Notes: a model not told the origin generated them from the sequence alone. DNA of 64,000 nt from Sipunculus nudus (GCA_026874595.1 CM049316.1:55685676-55749675), one strand, 5' to 3'. Counted from the first letter of the stretch, positions 34,824 through 50,000 are shown. Numbers and translations are program-made.

Positions 34824-35066
34824 TTAGTCTTTCCTCGGAGTGTCTTTTTGTGCACCAGCTTTCTGCTTCAAGATCAAAGTACTTCTTCCCAGGTTCTGAA
34901 GGTTTGCTAGATGAGCTCTCATAGGAAGCTGTACCAGGCCTGCCCTGGCAAGATTCTTGACTCCTTCTATGACATTTGACCCCTCAAAGGTCACTTTACA
35001 TTGAAAGAGATGGTCTGTGTCCTTGGTAACAGGAGCAAATACTGTTCCTTTGTACTTTGTTTCCAT
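34824..35066 (-). CDS. CENPN: CENPN exon 9 and stop
   Basis: 80 codons plus TAA after CTTTCAG. Encodes METKYKGTVFAP, LFQCKVTFEGSNVIEGVKNL and RSTLILKQK, the CENP-L-binding end. Confidence 0.94.
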   Translation of the reverse strand: METKYKGTVFAPVTKDTDHLFQCKVTFEGSNVIEGVKNLARAGLVQLPMRAHLANLQNLGRSTLILKQKAGAQKDTPRKD

Positions 35067-38000
35067 CTGAAAGACATGAAGATGTGGTTCTTTCAGTTAT
35101 AAACTAAACATTATATTCCTGAATGATAACTGTTTCCTGAACTGGGAATTTTTTAGAGGATAAAGGACCTAATTCTGAGGTAGTCATTCACAAGTCGCAA
35201 ATGCAGATGTACAGCAGGATGTGCATCAATTATTGATCACAAACTAGAATGTTTCTTTTACAATGCAAAAACAGATATATGTCCCCCTCCTATGGCCATC
35301 CCAAAACATAAGGGGTAAAATATGCAAAATGTATCTCCAAACAATGATTCTCGATTTCTGCAGATTTTACCTTGAATATCAAGTATTCAAGATATGAGCT
35401 TTGATGTCTGCAGAGTAAACGTGAATGTAGGTGGCGCCACCTGTCATAAAATCAAGAGAGCTGTCCAGGATGTATAAACCTGCATAATTTCAGGTGGATA
35501 AGTCAAACCACTGCTGAGATATGAGTGATTTGATCCAAAGGCAGATGAACAGACGGATGCTGTGCATAAATGGTTGCAGGTGGGGCCACCAGCTTTGCCT
35601 ATCATGAAGAGCTATGTGAGATCTATACACATGCAAAATTTTGGCCCAATCGGTCAAACAGTTCCCGAGATATTAGCTTGGATGTCTGCAGAGTAAACAC
35701 GAATGTAGGTGGTGCCACCTGTCATAAAATTGAGAAAGCTGTCCAGGATGCATACACCTGCAAAATTTCAGGTGGATAAGTCAAACCACACCTGAGATAT
35801 GAGTGATTTGATCCCAAGGCAGATGAACAGATGGATGCTGTGCATAAATGGTTGCAGGTGGCGCCACCAGCTTTGCCTATCATGAAGAGCTATGTGAGAT
35901 CTATACACATGCAAAATTTTAGCCCAATCAGTCGAACAGTTCCTGAGATATGAGCTTGGATGTCTGCAGAGTAAACGTGAATGTAGGTGGTGCCACCTGT
36001 CATAAAATCGAGAAAGCTGTCCAGGATGTATACACCTGCAAAATTTCAGGTGGATAAGTCAAACCACACCTGAGATATGAGTGATTTGATCCCAAGGCAG
36101 ATGAACAGATGGATGCTGTGCATAAATGGTTGCAGGTGGCGCCACCAGCTTTGCCTATCATGAAGAGCTATGTGAGATCTATACACATGCAAAATTTTAG
36201 CCCAATCGGTTGAACAATTCCTGAGATATGAGCTTGGATGTCTGCAGAGTAAACGTGAATGTAGGTGGCACCACCTGTCATAAAATCGAGAAAGCTGTCA
36301 AGAATGTATAAACCTGCAAAATTTCAGGTGGAAAAGTCAAACCACTGTTGAGATATGAGTGATATTATCCCAAGGTAGATGAACAGATGGATGCTGTGCA
36401 AAAATGGTTGCAGGTGGCGTCACCAGCTTTTCCTATGATGAAGAGTTATGTGAGATCTATACACATGCAAAATTTTGGCCCAATTGGTCAAACAGTTCCC
36501 GAGAAATGAGCTTGGATGTCTGCAAAGCAAACATGAATGTAGGTGGCACACTAGTCATAAAATCGAGAAAGCTGTCCAGGATGTATAAACCTGCAAAATT
36601 TCAGGTGAATTAGTCAAACCACTGCTGAGATATGAGTGATTTGATCCCAAGGCAGATGAACAGATGGATGCTGTGCATAAATGGTTGCAGGTGGCGCCAC
36701 CAGCTTTGCCTATCATGAAGAGCTATGTGAGATTTATACACATGCAAAATTTTGGCCCAAACGGTCAAACAGTTCCCGAGATATGAGATTTCTTTGGAGT
36801 CTATACTAGGAATGTGAAAGGAACAGTAGGATAATGGCATTCTATAGTGTGAATGCTGAAAGTTTTGGTGAAATCCAATAAAGGACCTTTGACTTAACTG
36901 GTGTTCTTGTTACATACAAAATAACACACAGTGCAAACTTACTTTTTGATTTGAACAACCTTATACATGTTCAAGTATGTCAGTGATACCTTTATTAAGT
37001 AATACGAGATTGGTAAGGCTAAATTTTGTGTACACATCACCCTAATTTCTAGAGTCAATAAACCTGGGGTAAAAAAAAGTCACACTGAGCCAAGATACTT
37101 CATTTTCTCTTGTCATGCTCTTCTTTTAAAATACAAAAAAAGTTTCATAGCCATCATATTTTTATAGAAGATTTTTTTAACTGTCTCACTGTATTGTGAG
37201 GTCTAAACAGCTGTATCTTACTGTATTACATTTTTTCTCATCTTCAGTACACCTTACCATATACATTAGGGGTTATTTCTTCTGTTATTTAGTCTGACTT
37301 TTTAGAATGATTTTACAAACTGATATAAGCAAAACTCAACAAAAAGCCAGATCAGGGAGAAATGGTAGAAGACTAAAACTTTGCCAATAATCAATGTTAA
37401 CATAAATGACTTTTATTTACAACTGACTGCCACACCTGATCAATGGAACTTTTCTCTACAAATTTAGCCCCAATTTAATTTTTCAAAGATACCCATACAA
37501 ATTTAATTATAAATATTAACATTTTCCTTGATAGCAAGAATGAGTTTCTCTTAAAGACTCACTTTATAAGTGACTTTTTCCAGGGCAGGCTGAGTGCTTG
37601 GTCCATAGTGATCTAACAAGGTCTCCTCCCTCTGTCTTTTTATTTGCTGGAATTCATCATGTATCTTCTCATCAAACTTGGTCTCTGAAAACCAAGAAAA
37701 ACTTGACCAATCTGTCGATCCATCACAGCATAAATTTCAAGTCTTCTCAAGTTTGATGTATTATATCATTAGTTTGATGTATCATGTCATGAGCCTGATG
37801 TATTATATCATGAGTATGATGTATCATTTTATGAGTTTGATGTATTACATCATAAGATTCATGCATTACTTCACAAGTTTCATGTATTACATCCTGAGTA
37901 TGATGTATTATATCATGAGTTTGATGTATAACATCATGAGTTTGAGGTATTATGTCATGAGTTTGATGTACGTATTACATCATGAGTTTCATGTATCATA

Positions 38001-41000
38001 TTTTGATTTTGATGTATTACATCATGAGTTTGATGCATTATATTATGAGTTTGATGTATTACATCAGGAGTTTGCTGTATTACATCAACAGTTTGATGTA
38101 TCATATCATGAGTTCGATGCATTATATTGTGAGTTTGATGTATTATATCACAAGTTTGATATATTATATCATGAAAAGGTCTCATCAAGATGACTGATTT
38201 GCTTCCCTGAAAGAAATCCTTCCTTTCTTTAATTTCACTTGGTTTCTTTTTCAGGACTTGAAGGATTGTTGACTAACAAAAAATAAAAAGAAAAACACTG
38301 CTGTACCTGCCAACTTCCTCTTGTGTGCTGATATCGCATTCCCTTTTTTGTTTGCCTTTGCTTTTTCCTGAAAAGACATCATATATATAAGATATATATT
38401 TAAGGGAAACTGTACCTGGAGAGGCAGAGTCAGCGGACTCCTAAAGGATATAGCTGTCAAAGTCAGAATGCTCGAGACGGATTAATTTCTTTGACAGTGT
38501 AAGAACATGGGACAAGGGATAACTGCATAAGATTTGCCATGTCTGGTACCATACATCAAATTTATAGAAACATCACCATAAGTTAATCATAAATAGTACA
38601 AGACCAGCATCCTGGTGGTACTGTTACAAGGTTTACCGTGATGTACAAATATTTTGTATAATTTATGGTACAGAACTAGTGAAATGGATCTCTTTATGCT
38701 TCCATACATATATACAGTCATTTACCAGCATGTTATCAGTACAGGCGCTGTTTTGAATCTTTCTATATTAAATTAATATTAATATGGTGTCCGCTGACAC
38801 CTATATGTTATCATGACAACTCTTGGTACTTTAATAATGGCTGATATTCTGAGACTGTTATATCACACTATCTGGACTCTATATATGGAATGGTACTGAA
38901 TTATAAGGGGCATGTATATGCAATATGCAACATAACTCCAATAAGTCTTAACGTTATACTTACCGGCACCAACCAGTTCAATGCTAACTGAGCCAGTGAT
39001 TTGTAACAATGGCCAGTCAAGGCAAGCTCTTCACCCTTACTGCAGCCAAGACACTTTATCACAGCCTGAAATGTAAACAAATCATATAATGCTATACATA
39101 ATACATGTATATCATGATGCTATCTATATATTAGATTCTTATGTTCATTGGTCACAACAAACATTGCTGAAACTACATTAATACAGCATTTTAAGCATTC
39201 ATATAAAATTGAATCTAAGTCAATAGCTAAACAATAAGTTAATCCAACAGAGTTTTAACAGATGACTGATTTTTGCACAAAATTTAGTAATGTTTGCTTC
39301 TGCCTTTTTTGAGATAGTATGGGTTAATGTACTGACAAAGGCAGGCAGATGATGCCTCACCATCGCATTAACTCACATGTTCACTAAAAATCATTTAATG
39401 ACAGATATGCTATTTAACATATCAGTGGCTTTGGACTCCGGTGAGATGTAGCCCATTGTTTAAGGTGTTAAGAAATTGGAGCAGAAGGTCCCTGGTTCAA
39501 ATTAAGCTGGGGCATGAGTGACATAATGGTCAATTCTTGTAAGAACCCTAGAGATTCCCTCTGTCATATTGGCAGGTTATGTAAGAACTCTGGATTATTT
39601 ATCATCCTGTGCAAATAAAACCTGAATTCCAGAAGACTGAATAATAACATTATATATCATTCTTACTGTATAGATACCTTCATCCTCATTCAATAGACAG
39701 TGCCACCAACAGGCCATGGACCTTTCCTTCGAAATAATGAGGTGTCTTTAATCTGAAAGCTTCAGTAGTAATACATGGAGAGTAGTGTGGCAGTGACTTC
39801 TGGATCTTTAACAAATGATTATTCTGATATGAGGCATTGGAGAGTTTCTGTTATACATCTGAACACAATGACCTACTTTACACTTGTTCTGAAACATTGG
39901 AATATTGTGCCTAACTCAAATCATTCAAGTATAAGAATTACAATAAGCTCTTCAGATCTGTGCCCTGATGAATGGTAGAAAGGGGATTTTTTATTTCCTG
40001 CATAATTACTGATCATTCTGTCTCAGGTTCTCATAAAACATACAAATACAAATTTTGACTCATGAATATTTTGCAAGTCATCTGGACCATAAAATAATGC
40101 TATACACACTGAAATTCAATTTGTTATTATGTAAAGGTATTATAAATACACCAATATTTAGTGTAATCAGAAAAAAGGTAAACAATCATTTTTACTTAAA
40201 CCTGTGTCTACACCCTATAACTCAGAAAATATATGTCACAGTGACCTCCATTCACGTCTCCTGAGAAATATCTTCAGGACCTGTCTTGACACAAAGCTTG
40301 AACTTTGTATATAACAGCTACCCTGTTCAGGGATCATTTGATGGCTATCATATGTGATTCTTAAAAATACAAGCACCAGTAACCATGTGTAAAAATTGAA
40401 GGTGGCAATACTAGTCTAATGCAGCAGTTAAGGTTGGTCATGATCATTTGACATACAAAATTTCAAGATAGTCCATCTATCTTTCCTGATAAACATGCCC
40501 TTTTCTGTGACCTCCATAGTTTGAATCCTCAGAGGACCTGTCAGCATGTCAAGTTTGAACTTTCTGGGTCCAGGGTTTCCTGCAAGTCATGAGAACCAAG
40601 TACCATATTTTTTTTCTTAAAATTTCCCAGATGATTTTTTTTGTTAAATTCCATGATAATTTTTTTATTTCCACAAGAAAAAGCCACAGTAGCTGATCAT
40701 CCAGTGGACAAACTTTTTGGACATGAGATAGACCTAACAGAGTGACCACTCAGTCTCTAGTCAAATAAGTTCCAAGACTTTTCCTGATTTGAGGATTTTT
40801 TTCTCAAATTCCATGAATTTTCAATGACTGGCCGAGGGAAACTTTTTTTCAGATTTTCCTTGATTTTCAGGAAATCAAAGAATTCTGCGAGTCATGCATT
40901 TATAATTTGTAAGTTGTTAACAGAAGAACAGATCAACCAAGGCCGATCACCATAGCTCCACTGACGTTTTGTCAGCTGAGCTGAAAAAACATACCTGTAT

Positions 41001-44000
41001 CTTTTTCAAAACAACATGGGGTTTTCACGTAAGTAAAAAATGGAATTTAAGAGCTTCTTAATAATATGATAAACAGACATGAACAAGATGGAGTGACTAT
41101 GTGAACACTTTAAATGAAGTGATCATCTGACAAAAGCAAAACTGTCCAAGCTGGTTTCCCCTGTACTTAAACAAGGGACCCATGGGTCACGGCGCTCAGC
41201 TGATCGTGATTGGACTATAAATGTTTCTCCACTGTGATACTATATCGAGTCGATAAAGCTTATGAATATCATGGACATGTTGGGCTATTATAAAGGAATG
41301 TAATGTAATATGTGAGTAAATGATAAATGAAATTACCTGACTGATGGATTAATAGAGTCAAATATAGTGGTTTATTTTTTATTTATTTAGGAGGGGTTGA
41401 AAATTGTGATATATTTGAGCAAATATGAATGCAATGACAGCAGTAATAAGCAGTAGTAGAATGGCTATTTGTTGAAGGATCTAAAGTGTATGGTTGTCTG
41501 CAAGCTTTCAATTTGACAGATATGATGTTATGATTAACTATGCTGATGAAGTGATTTATGAATTTGTGACTGTATGACACAATATCTCTTTAGTCTTGAC
41601 AAGGTACATTATTGTGATGCCCACTATGTCTACATATTACACAATATTGACATAACTTCTGGCATGTACATAGGTACCTATGGACGAATAGTTATACAAA
41701 ATATTAAAGTATGAATATATCTGATTCATCTTGTTCTTGCTTACTGAGGCTGACTTTGGGATAGGGTTCGGAGAAGGTAAAAGTGAGGGCAGAACGAAGG
41801 TGGATGTAGAAATATTCTATTGTAATGTTTTTCATTTATATAAGAATATGAAAAGTTAAGAGGAAAGGGGCCCTCCTACTTGGTTAAAGTTCTAAATATA
41901 TGATTGCAAACTAATACTCTGACAAGACTGTCATGAAGAAAAACAGTAAAATTTTGAGATACTGTGATGCATATGAAAATTTACAGATGGACAGGCAAGT
42001 GGACAGAATGGACTAATACCTTTATTTCACTTTCAAGGGAATAATGCATTTAAGTTTATATATAATCCTATTTTTTTAAGCATATCCACTTTTTCCATCA
42101 AGAAGTTTTTATCTGAATCATTTTTTTATTTACAGGTTTTATAAATTTTTAATAAAGAAACCTGAAAATATAAGTTAAAATATTAGAATTGTTGCAAAAG
42201 TTGGAATCATTATATATACAGAGTAAAAAACTGAAACTATAAGTTAAAATATTAGAATTGTTGCAAAAGTTGCAATCATCATATATCCAGAGTGTATCTC
42301 ATATTGGGTCATATTATGCATACACATATATTTTATTATTTTTAAATCATAAATGTTTAAACTGAATTTAAAAGAAAATAATGCCACAACATGGCATCTA
42401 CAAGAATATTCCTTGAATCACCATTAAAAAGTTTTGCACATTGGAGTTTTCAGTACATGCTTAATTTTATTCACCAAAATAAAATAAAAGTAAATTTGAT
42501 AAAATAAAACATCTTTTCAAATAAAGTATACACACTATTGGTTGAATGAGGGACAAACAATATCATTGTGCTAATAACTTTCCCAGTTTTAATTTATTAC
42601 TGGAATTAATAGTCAATTTCACACCTGGTGAAGTTTTTACTCTTCTGAAGTAAGGAATTACTTATCTGATGAACTTCCACACTTTCATAGCAATACACCA
42701 CTTTGTGGACACAATTAAATGTACACTTTAATCATTGTAACCCTGGTGGTACAATACAAAATCTAAAATGTAGCATAGCCTAGAATAAGAATGAATCAAA
42801 TACAGAAAATAATAACATTCATCTAGTTTATGCACCATCTGGGGGGGGAGGGGGGTGCAGGGCAGAGGGGAAGCCTGCTGGTAGTGGCCAGGCTGACCCA
42901 AGGCAAGCTGCCTGGGGTGGGTTACATAATGCAAGTGAAGGCTGTACTACTAGGTGGGCTAGATGTAAACAACACTTGACATGGTGTATGAAAACATGAA
43001 TAAAAGCTATTCTTTCCAATCATTTCTTTGAAATTTCAGATTTTAAAAGATTAAATCCTTATGTATATATGCTGTGAAAATTAAATCAACAGTGCCAAAG
43101 TTGGACAAAATTTAAGGTATTGATTTTTTATTTTTGCTAATAACTTGAAAAATTTGCAAAATTCAGATCTAATTTTGGGTAAACAATTGAATCTTGATTA
43201 AATAAAGTTATATTCCTGAAAAAAAGTCTCTAAGTTCAGCAATTCTCATGTTAGGTGAGTAAATATATTTCCTGATTTTTTAAAAAAAAAATTGCATTAT
43301 GTTTTGGCCCATAACTTCAAAATAATAACCAATACTGACCTAATTTTTGGTATGTTCATAGAAAATGTATGAAAGAATGTGAATACTAAATACAATCAAA
43401 AACAGATCAGTGGTTTTGATATTAGGCAGCCTTGAAGTGTAACAATGGCTTTTTTTTATGGAAAACAGAGTTTTTTTTCCTAAATATCTCAAAGGAACGA
43501 AGTCCTAATGACCCGATTTTCGGTATGGTAGGAGATTTTGGGGACATCTAAAATTATGCCAACAGCCTGGGGAGCATAGAGATGTGCACTGAATGACCTA
43601 CAGTCATCAAGTGGACTGCTTGACAATGCAAGGGAATACAACAAGAGCCTCCAAAAAAATTCAATAACTAGCCTAATTTTGCAGCTTTTATTTTCAAATT
43701 TCAGATTATACCAGAAAAAATCCTTATGTATACATGCTGTGAAAATTAAATCCACAGTACTTACAGGAAAAAAACGTGCCGTGGCCAAAGTTGGGCAAAA
43801 TTTAAGGTACCAATTTTATATTTTTGCAAATATTTAAAAAAATTTAACAGATTTTGATCTAATTTTTGGTATACAATTAAATTTTGATTAATTAAAGTTG
43901 TATTACTGGAAAAAAGTCCCCACCTTTAACACTTTTGGTCTTAAGTGACCAAATATCTTCCTGATTTTTTTACAAAGTCCATTATGTTTGGGCCCATAAC

Positions 44001-47000
44001 TTTTTTAAATTATATAATACTGACTCAATATCTGGCATGTACATAGGAACTATATAGAGGAATATTTATGGTAAATATGAAGAAAATCAGATGAGTGGTT
44101 TTGATATTAGGCAGTCCTGAAGTGTGAAATAGATTTCTAATAAAAAAATTGAGGTTTTTCCTTAATATCTCGAAGGAATGAAGTCCTATTGACCCAATTT
44201 TCGGCATGGTAGGAGATTTTGGGGACATCTAACTGTATGCCGAATTTCAGATTCGTAGGTCCAATAGTGTCGAAACGTGCCAGTCTTACGGACGGACATC
44301 CAGACGGACGGACGGACAGACAGACAGACAGACAGACGGACGGACGATGGACAATGGACCACGACTATAGCTCAGATGACTTATAGTCAGCTGAGCTAAA
44401 AACCATCGGGTCAAATGACAATTCAAGCATTTGACAAAAGGGCCTCTTGTGACTGGGATCCTTGTATCATAATATTTTAATCTAACTTACCTGAATGATG
44501 TATTCTGCAAGGGACACCTTCATTTTGCTGGCCATAAGGAATGGCTGACCAGGGTACAGAATCAAGTATGTGGTGTTGCTTGGTAAGTATTTGTCCTCAG
44601 ATTTATCATGAACATGTAGCCGTACCCACAATGCACCATCAGCTCTCGTAACTGCTATATCCTGAGTAAGAGAAGTAACATTTAGTGATTTTTATTTTTG
44701 TATCAAATGATTTTCAAAATTGTATTGTATAGCACCTGCAAGGGGTATAATGAAACTGATAACAAGAGCACCACAAGGGTGCATTATTCGCAAGTCCTGT
44801 GCCTTGTAACCTGTGACCTCATGAATTTATGTGAATTTGATGCAGATTTAATTCAGGGGAGAAACCCAAATTCTTTATTATTTATAATGAGTTTCATGAA
44901 AATCACCACCTAATCTGGTCACCTTTGACCTGATTAAATATGCATGGATTTGCCAGGAAACGAAACTTAGGCGAGATATAATATTAGCTAGTTAACAGTT
45001 TTGTTGTTAACAGTTTCATCAAAATCCATCATATTCCTAGGAAGTTATTGTAGTGACACCACAAAGTAGCTTGGTGACCTATGGCCTAATTAAATATTCT
45101 TGGACTTTGCCTATAATCAAACTTAAGCAAGACAATCTATTGATTAGAAGTTATGGTGAGTTTCTGTAAATCTGTCAAATACCTGGAAAGTCATCACCAT
45201 GACCCTTAAAGTTAATGGATCGATTAATCGAAGGATCATGTGTATACCATAATACGTATAAAATTTATGAAAGTATTTGTTTCCTAATCAAGATTTTAAA
45301 TGCAACTTTTTATTACAAGTTCTACTACTATGACATCTCAGCAGACTCTATGTCAGTGGGGAAAACTTGCCATAAGTAACAGACGTCTTTTTGGAATATA
45401 ATTATCAATCTATGTATTTTCCTTTTTCTTCAAATTTACAAATTTATGTTTAAAGTCATCAGGTCATCAGTCAAATGTAATTATTTTGATGAGAAATGTT
45501 TACATTTACTCTTTGCTTTGCACTGTAATAAATTATTAATATAATTACACTACTGTTAAAATAAATGTACCTAATGAACTGTTATTACTGATTAGGATCA
45601 CCCCATGTCTGTCCCCTAGTAATTTGGTCAATAATCAATGCCAACAAGTGGCCCATGGGCCATGAGGCTCTGCTGTATTTTACATACTGGTACAGGTGAT
45701 TCATTTATTAATTTTTGATGTTATTATCTGGTGAAAAATATATATGTCAAGGAACCTTGAATGATTTTTTAAAGTGCTCAAAATCAGGGTTTTTTTCCCC
45801 ATAGTCCTTAGAAAATAGGTAACAACGACCCTATTTAAAGTTTCCAAGAAACCACTAGGATTTCCTTATATGCTAAGTTAGGGTGTTTCTGCATCAAACT
45901 GCTATGACTTGTGTCCATCTGACTCCAGGGGTACTCAAACCATGTTGTTTCACACAGCTTATTTTGACAGTGACCTTATTTTGGATATCCAAGGAGGCAT
46001 TATATTGGCCTCCCCTTACATTAAGAAAGAGATTTCTAGATCCAACAATTACAGTTTGTGCCTTGTCTGACTTTCTGGGTGCTCAAAATTAGGTTTTCTG
46101 CAAATAGCAAATAGAATGCAGGTCACAGTGACCTAATTTGGACATCCAAGTAGACATCACAATGACCTACCTTTACTTTGGAAAGACATTTCTTCATTCA
46201 ACAGTGAAGGTTTGTGCCCTGCATGACTGTCTGGGTTACTATGACCTAGTTTCAGGTTTCAAAGAAAATTTGCCCAAAACCCCCTTGGATATTGTGTTAT
46301 AAGATTCTAGGCCTGGTGGTTTAATTTGTGCCCTGTCTGTCTTGGTGCTCAAAATTATGTTTTGGGCAGCAGCTTGCAGGATTTAGGTCACTATGACCTA
46401 ATTTCATGTTTCCAAGGAGATTCGCCCAAGAATTCCATGGAAATTACCTTACAAGATTCTATGGCTAACAGATACTATTTGTGCCCTGTCTGTCTGGGTG
46501 CTCAAAATCATGTTTTTGGCCAGTTGATGCAGAGTATAGGTCATGTTAACCCATTCTATCTTTCCTTGTACGTTGAGTCAGGGCATTCCAGAATGTAACT
46601 AGATATTTCTTGGCACCGCAGGTGCCAGAGTATCCCCAGACATAGTACGCCCCCCCCCCCCCCTTTTAAGAATTGACCCCATTTTTAGCAGCAAATACTG
46701 ACACTTGGCAAGCAATTATTGTTTCTTCCATCTATCAATTATCATCCAGAAACTAATTTTTTGACAGATGGCTCCTGTGGCCTTGACCTTTGACCTTGTG
46801 ACCCCAAAATTGATATTGATCATCCACATCTATTTAAAGATGTGATAAATGCATCCACATCTATTTAAAGATGTGTCCTGTGACCTTGACCTTTGACCTC
46901 ATGACCCCAAAATCAATTCCTGTCTTGCTTTTCCAATGGGTCATATACAAGTCAAGTTTGAAATCCATACATCAAATTAAAGCAGGAATTATCATCCTGA

Positions 47001-50000
47001 AACTAATTTTTGGACAGATGGCTTCTGTGACCTTCACCTTTGACCTCAAAATTGATAGGGGTCTTCCTCTATTGGCAGGTGAACTATATGTGCAAGATGA
47101 AAGGTCTGAGATGAAATGTTTGGCTGAAAATGCATCTACAATCTTTTTAAAGATGTGTCCTGTGACCTTTACCTTTGACCTCATGACCCCAAAATCAATT
47201 GGAGTCTTGCTTTTTCAATGGGACATATATAAGTCAAGTTTGAAATCTATACATCAATAAAAGCAGGAATAATCATCCAGAAACTAATTTTTTGACAGAT
47301 AGCTCCTGTGGCCGTGACTTTTGACCTTGTGACCCCAAAATTGATATGGATCATCCATTATTGGCAAGTGAGCTATATATTCAAGATGGAAGACCTGGGA
47401 TGAAAGTTTGGCTTAAAATGCATCCACAGTATCTTTTAAGATGCAAGTCAAGTGATCTTGACCTTTGACCTCATGACCCTAGAACCTATAGGGTTCTTAC
47501 TTTAGTGGTGGGCCATACATAAGTCACGTTTGAAATCCATATGGCTATCAACACTGGAGATATCATAAGAGGTGTGTGATTTTCACCAAATATGGACACA
47601 TTAAAGGTCAAGGCCACTCTAATGGTAAAGGTCATGACCCAAATGTAAATAGACCTCATCCCATAACCCATCTCTCTACATGTGCATAATATGAAAGAAA
47701 TCTGTCCATTAGTTTTTTACTTATAATGCTTACAGTACTGTCAAGTGGCAAATATGGGGGTATTAAAAGGCGTAAAAACAAGAAAAGGATAATAGGTGGC
47801 ACCACCAGTTTCCGGTATATCACAAGGCTATCCAAGATCTTAGGTCACCTTGATTTTTGGACCAGTCCATGCAAGCTTACTTGAGATATTTAAGAATTTG
47901 TGTTATTTTCAGCAAAAATGGACCTATTCAAGGTCAAGGTCACTCTCCTAGCATAGGTCATGACCCCATTTTAAATAGGCTTCGTCCCCTTACCTATATC
48001 TATACAAATGTAAAGTTTGATAAAGATCAGTGAAATATTTTTTTAATTATCCCGCTCACAAGGTTTTTCTGCGGCGGCGGCGGAGGGACCGTTGTGAAAC
48101 CATAGTATCCCGACTTTGTCTGGGGATACAATTAGAAGATTCTAGGCCAAAACGGATACATTTTGTACCCTGTCTGACTCTCTGTGTGGTCAAAATCATG
48201 TTATCGAGCAGTAGCTCACAGAATATAGGTCACCATGACCTAATTTCAGTTATCCGAGGAGGTTTGTCAAGGTCCTCCCTGGATATACAGTTAGAAGTTT
48301 CTGGGTCTTACTGGTGTGGTTTGTGTCCTGTTAATGTCCAGACTGCTTCATTTGATGGTCTCAAAAATGGAAATTAAAATGTGTAAAAATTAGAAAAATA
48401 TATGAGGCACCATCAGTCTTTAGGAACTGACAAAATATGATCAATATGATAGTTATTGAGATATTGGAGCTTTAGTATCAAATTATTAATTATTCTGGGT
48501 GTACAAACAGGCGCCATTACTCGGATAAAATTGGCCACAGTGACCTAATTCCAAGTGACTAAGAAGATTGTTTATCGACCTCCCTGGATGTGAAGTTAGA
48601 AGATTCTTGGTGAAACAGACAGATGGACGATTACTTTCATTCAGCCGAGCTAAACTTGGATGTTAAATAACATTTGTTTAAAACAGAATAAGTTTATTTT
48701 ATTGTCTTTAATACAGACAAGATATATACAACTGAATCATTAAATTAACAATCTACACACTAACAAAAGCAAACGTTCATATAAAATATAATTTTATGCA
48801 TGTCCTGTCTCACATCACAAAGTAGCCTGAGTACTCACTGTTTTATAATATACTCTTATCTCCTTTTTAAGCTGGCTTCCAAAGGCAGTCACTGATGGAT
48901 CTGTTACTTTCTCTCCTGAAACAAATGTACATTTATACAAAAAAACCTTTACAATATAAAATAAAAACCTCCAATCTTAAGAGACAATAAACCTGCTCAG
49001 ATAAATGAGAGCTTAAACATTAAAGTTATCATTTGCAGCTTGTATGAATCTTGTAGTGGATATTAAATGATTATGTTATATACACATTTAATATATATAT
49101 ATTCCCCTAAATTTTACCAGCATAATTTTTGGCTGCTTTCATTACTTTGTGTGAGTGTGTAAGGATGTGAATACTTAAGAGATTTTAGAGAAGCCTATTT
49201 ACATAACATGTATATTAAATATACATGAAGAACACTGGTTTCTCTTTAAAAAATATGGTATCTACCAAAAATTCATCTTAAGAATGTTTGTTTACCCATG
49301 CACGCAGGTAGAAAAAGCTTACACCAGCACAATCAGTAGTACAAAACATAAACATTAACACATGCAACCTGGCAGTTGTACCTTGCAACTTGACAAATGA
49401 AGATTTTACAAGCTTAAATTGGTGTTTCTTCTGTTTCTCCCTTCATGTTTTTACTACTTGTTTGGGATTTGTTGTGTGTACCCCAGATCTGACCTCAAAC
49501 TGATAAGATGAGATATCACACATAACAAAGTAAATGTCTACGTACTTTTTTTTAATTATATTTTGGGTGGAGGTGACCATCTCCAATTTTTTATGCTCTC
49601 TTATCTGATTCTTAATCTAAGTATGTGCATCTGCATAATTCCATTTAGGTTTGGGACTATGTGACAGAGCAGTAACACTCATTTCCTATCATATTACTTT
49701 GATGCTGTTTGTGTCAGCCAGGCCTGGTGTCTACCACACCTTCAGGTCCTTTGTGTGTAATCATTCCAAATGCTGGATCATAACACCGAGGGACCCCCCC
49801 CCCCCCCAAAAAAAAAGAAGCACTTGTTTATGTGTGAGACACTGTTGTGGGACACAGCCTTCCCATTAAGCCTGCAGAGGCTCACCCTGGGCCAAACTTG
49901 AAAAATCTCACTGCCTCCATTAAGACTTGAATTCACAACCTCCTGGCTTTGAGTCCTGTGCTCTACCCCTGAGCCACAGAAGCCAGTATGATTAAGTAAA

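Noticed and set aside
37678-38193. 171-codon plus-strand frame rich in MYYIMSL, plus overlapping frames on both strands
   Set aside because: It is produced by the 21-bp minisatellite, whose unit length is a multiple of three; no start context, no domain, and it lies in a CENPN intron.
43489-43788. 99-codon minus-strand frame
   Set aside because: Lies in a tandem-core repeat and is not preserved in the second unit.
49898-49987. A tRNA gene on the minus strand
   Set aside because: Good A box, but acceptor-stem halves do not pair and the B box is degraded; a SINE fits better.
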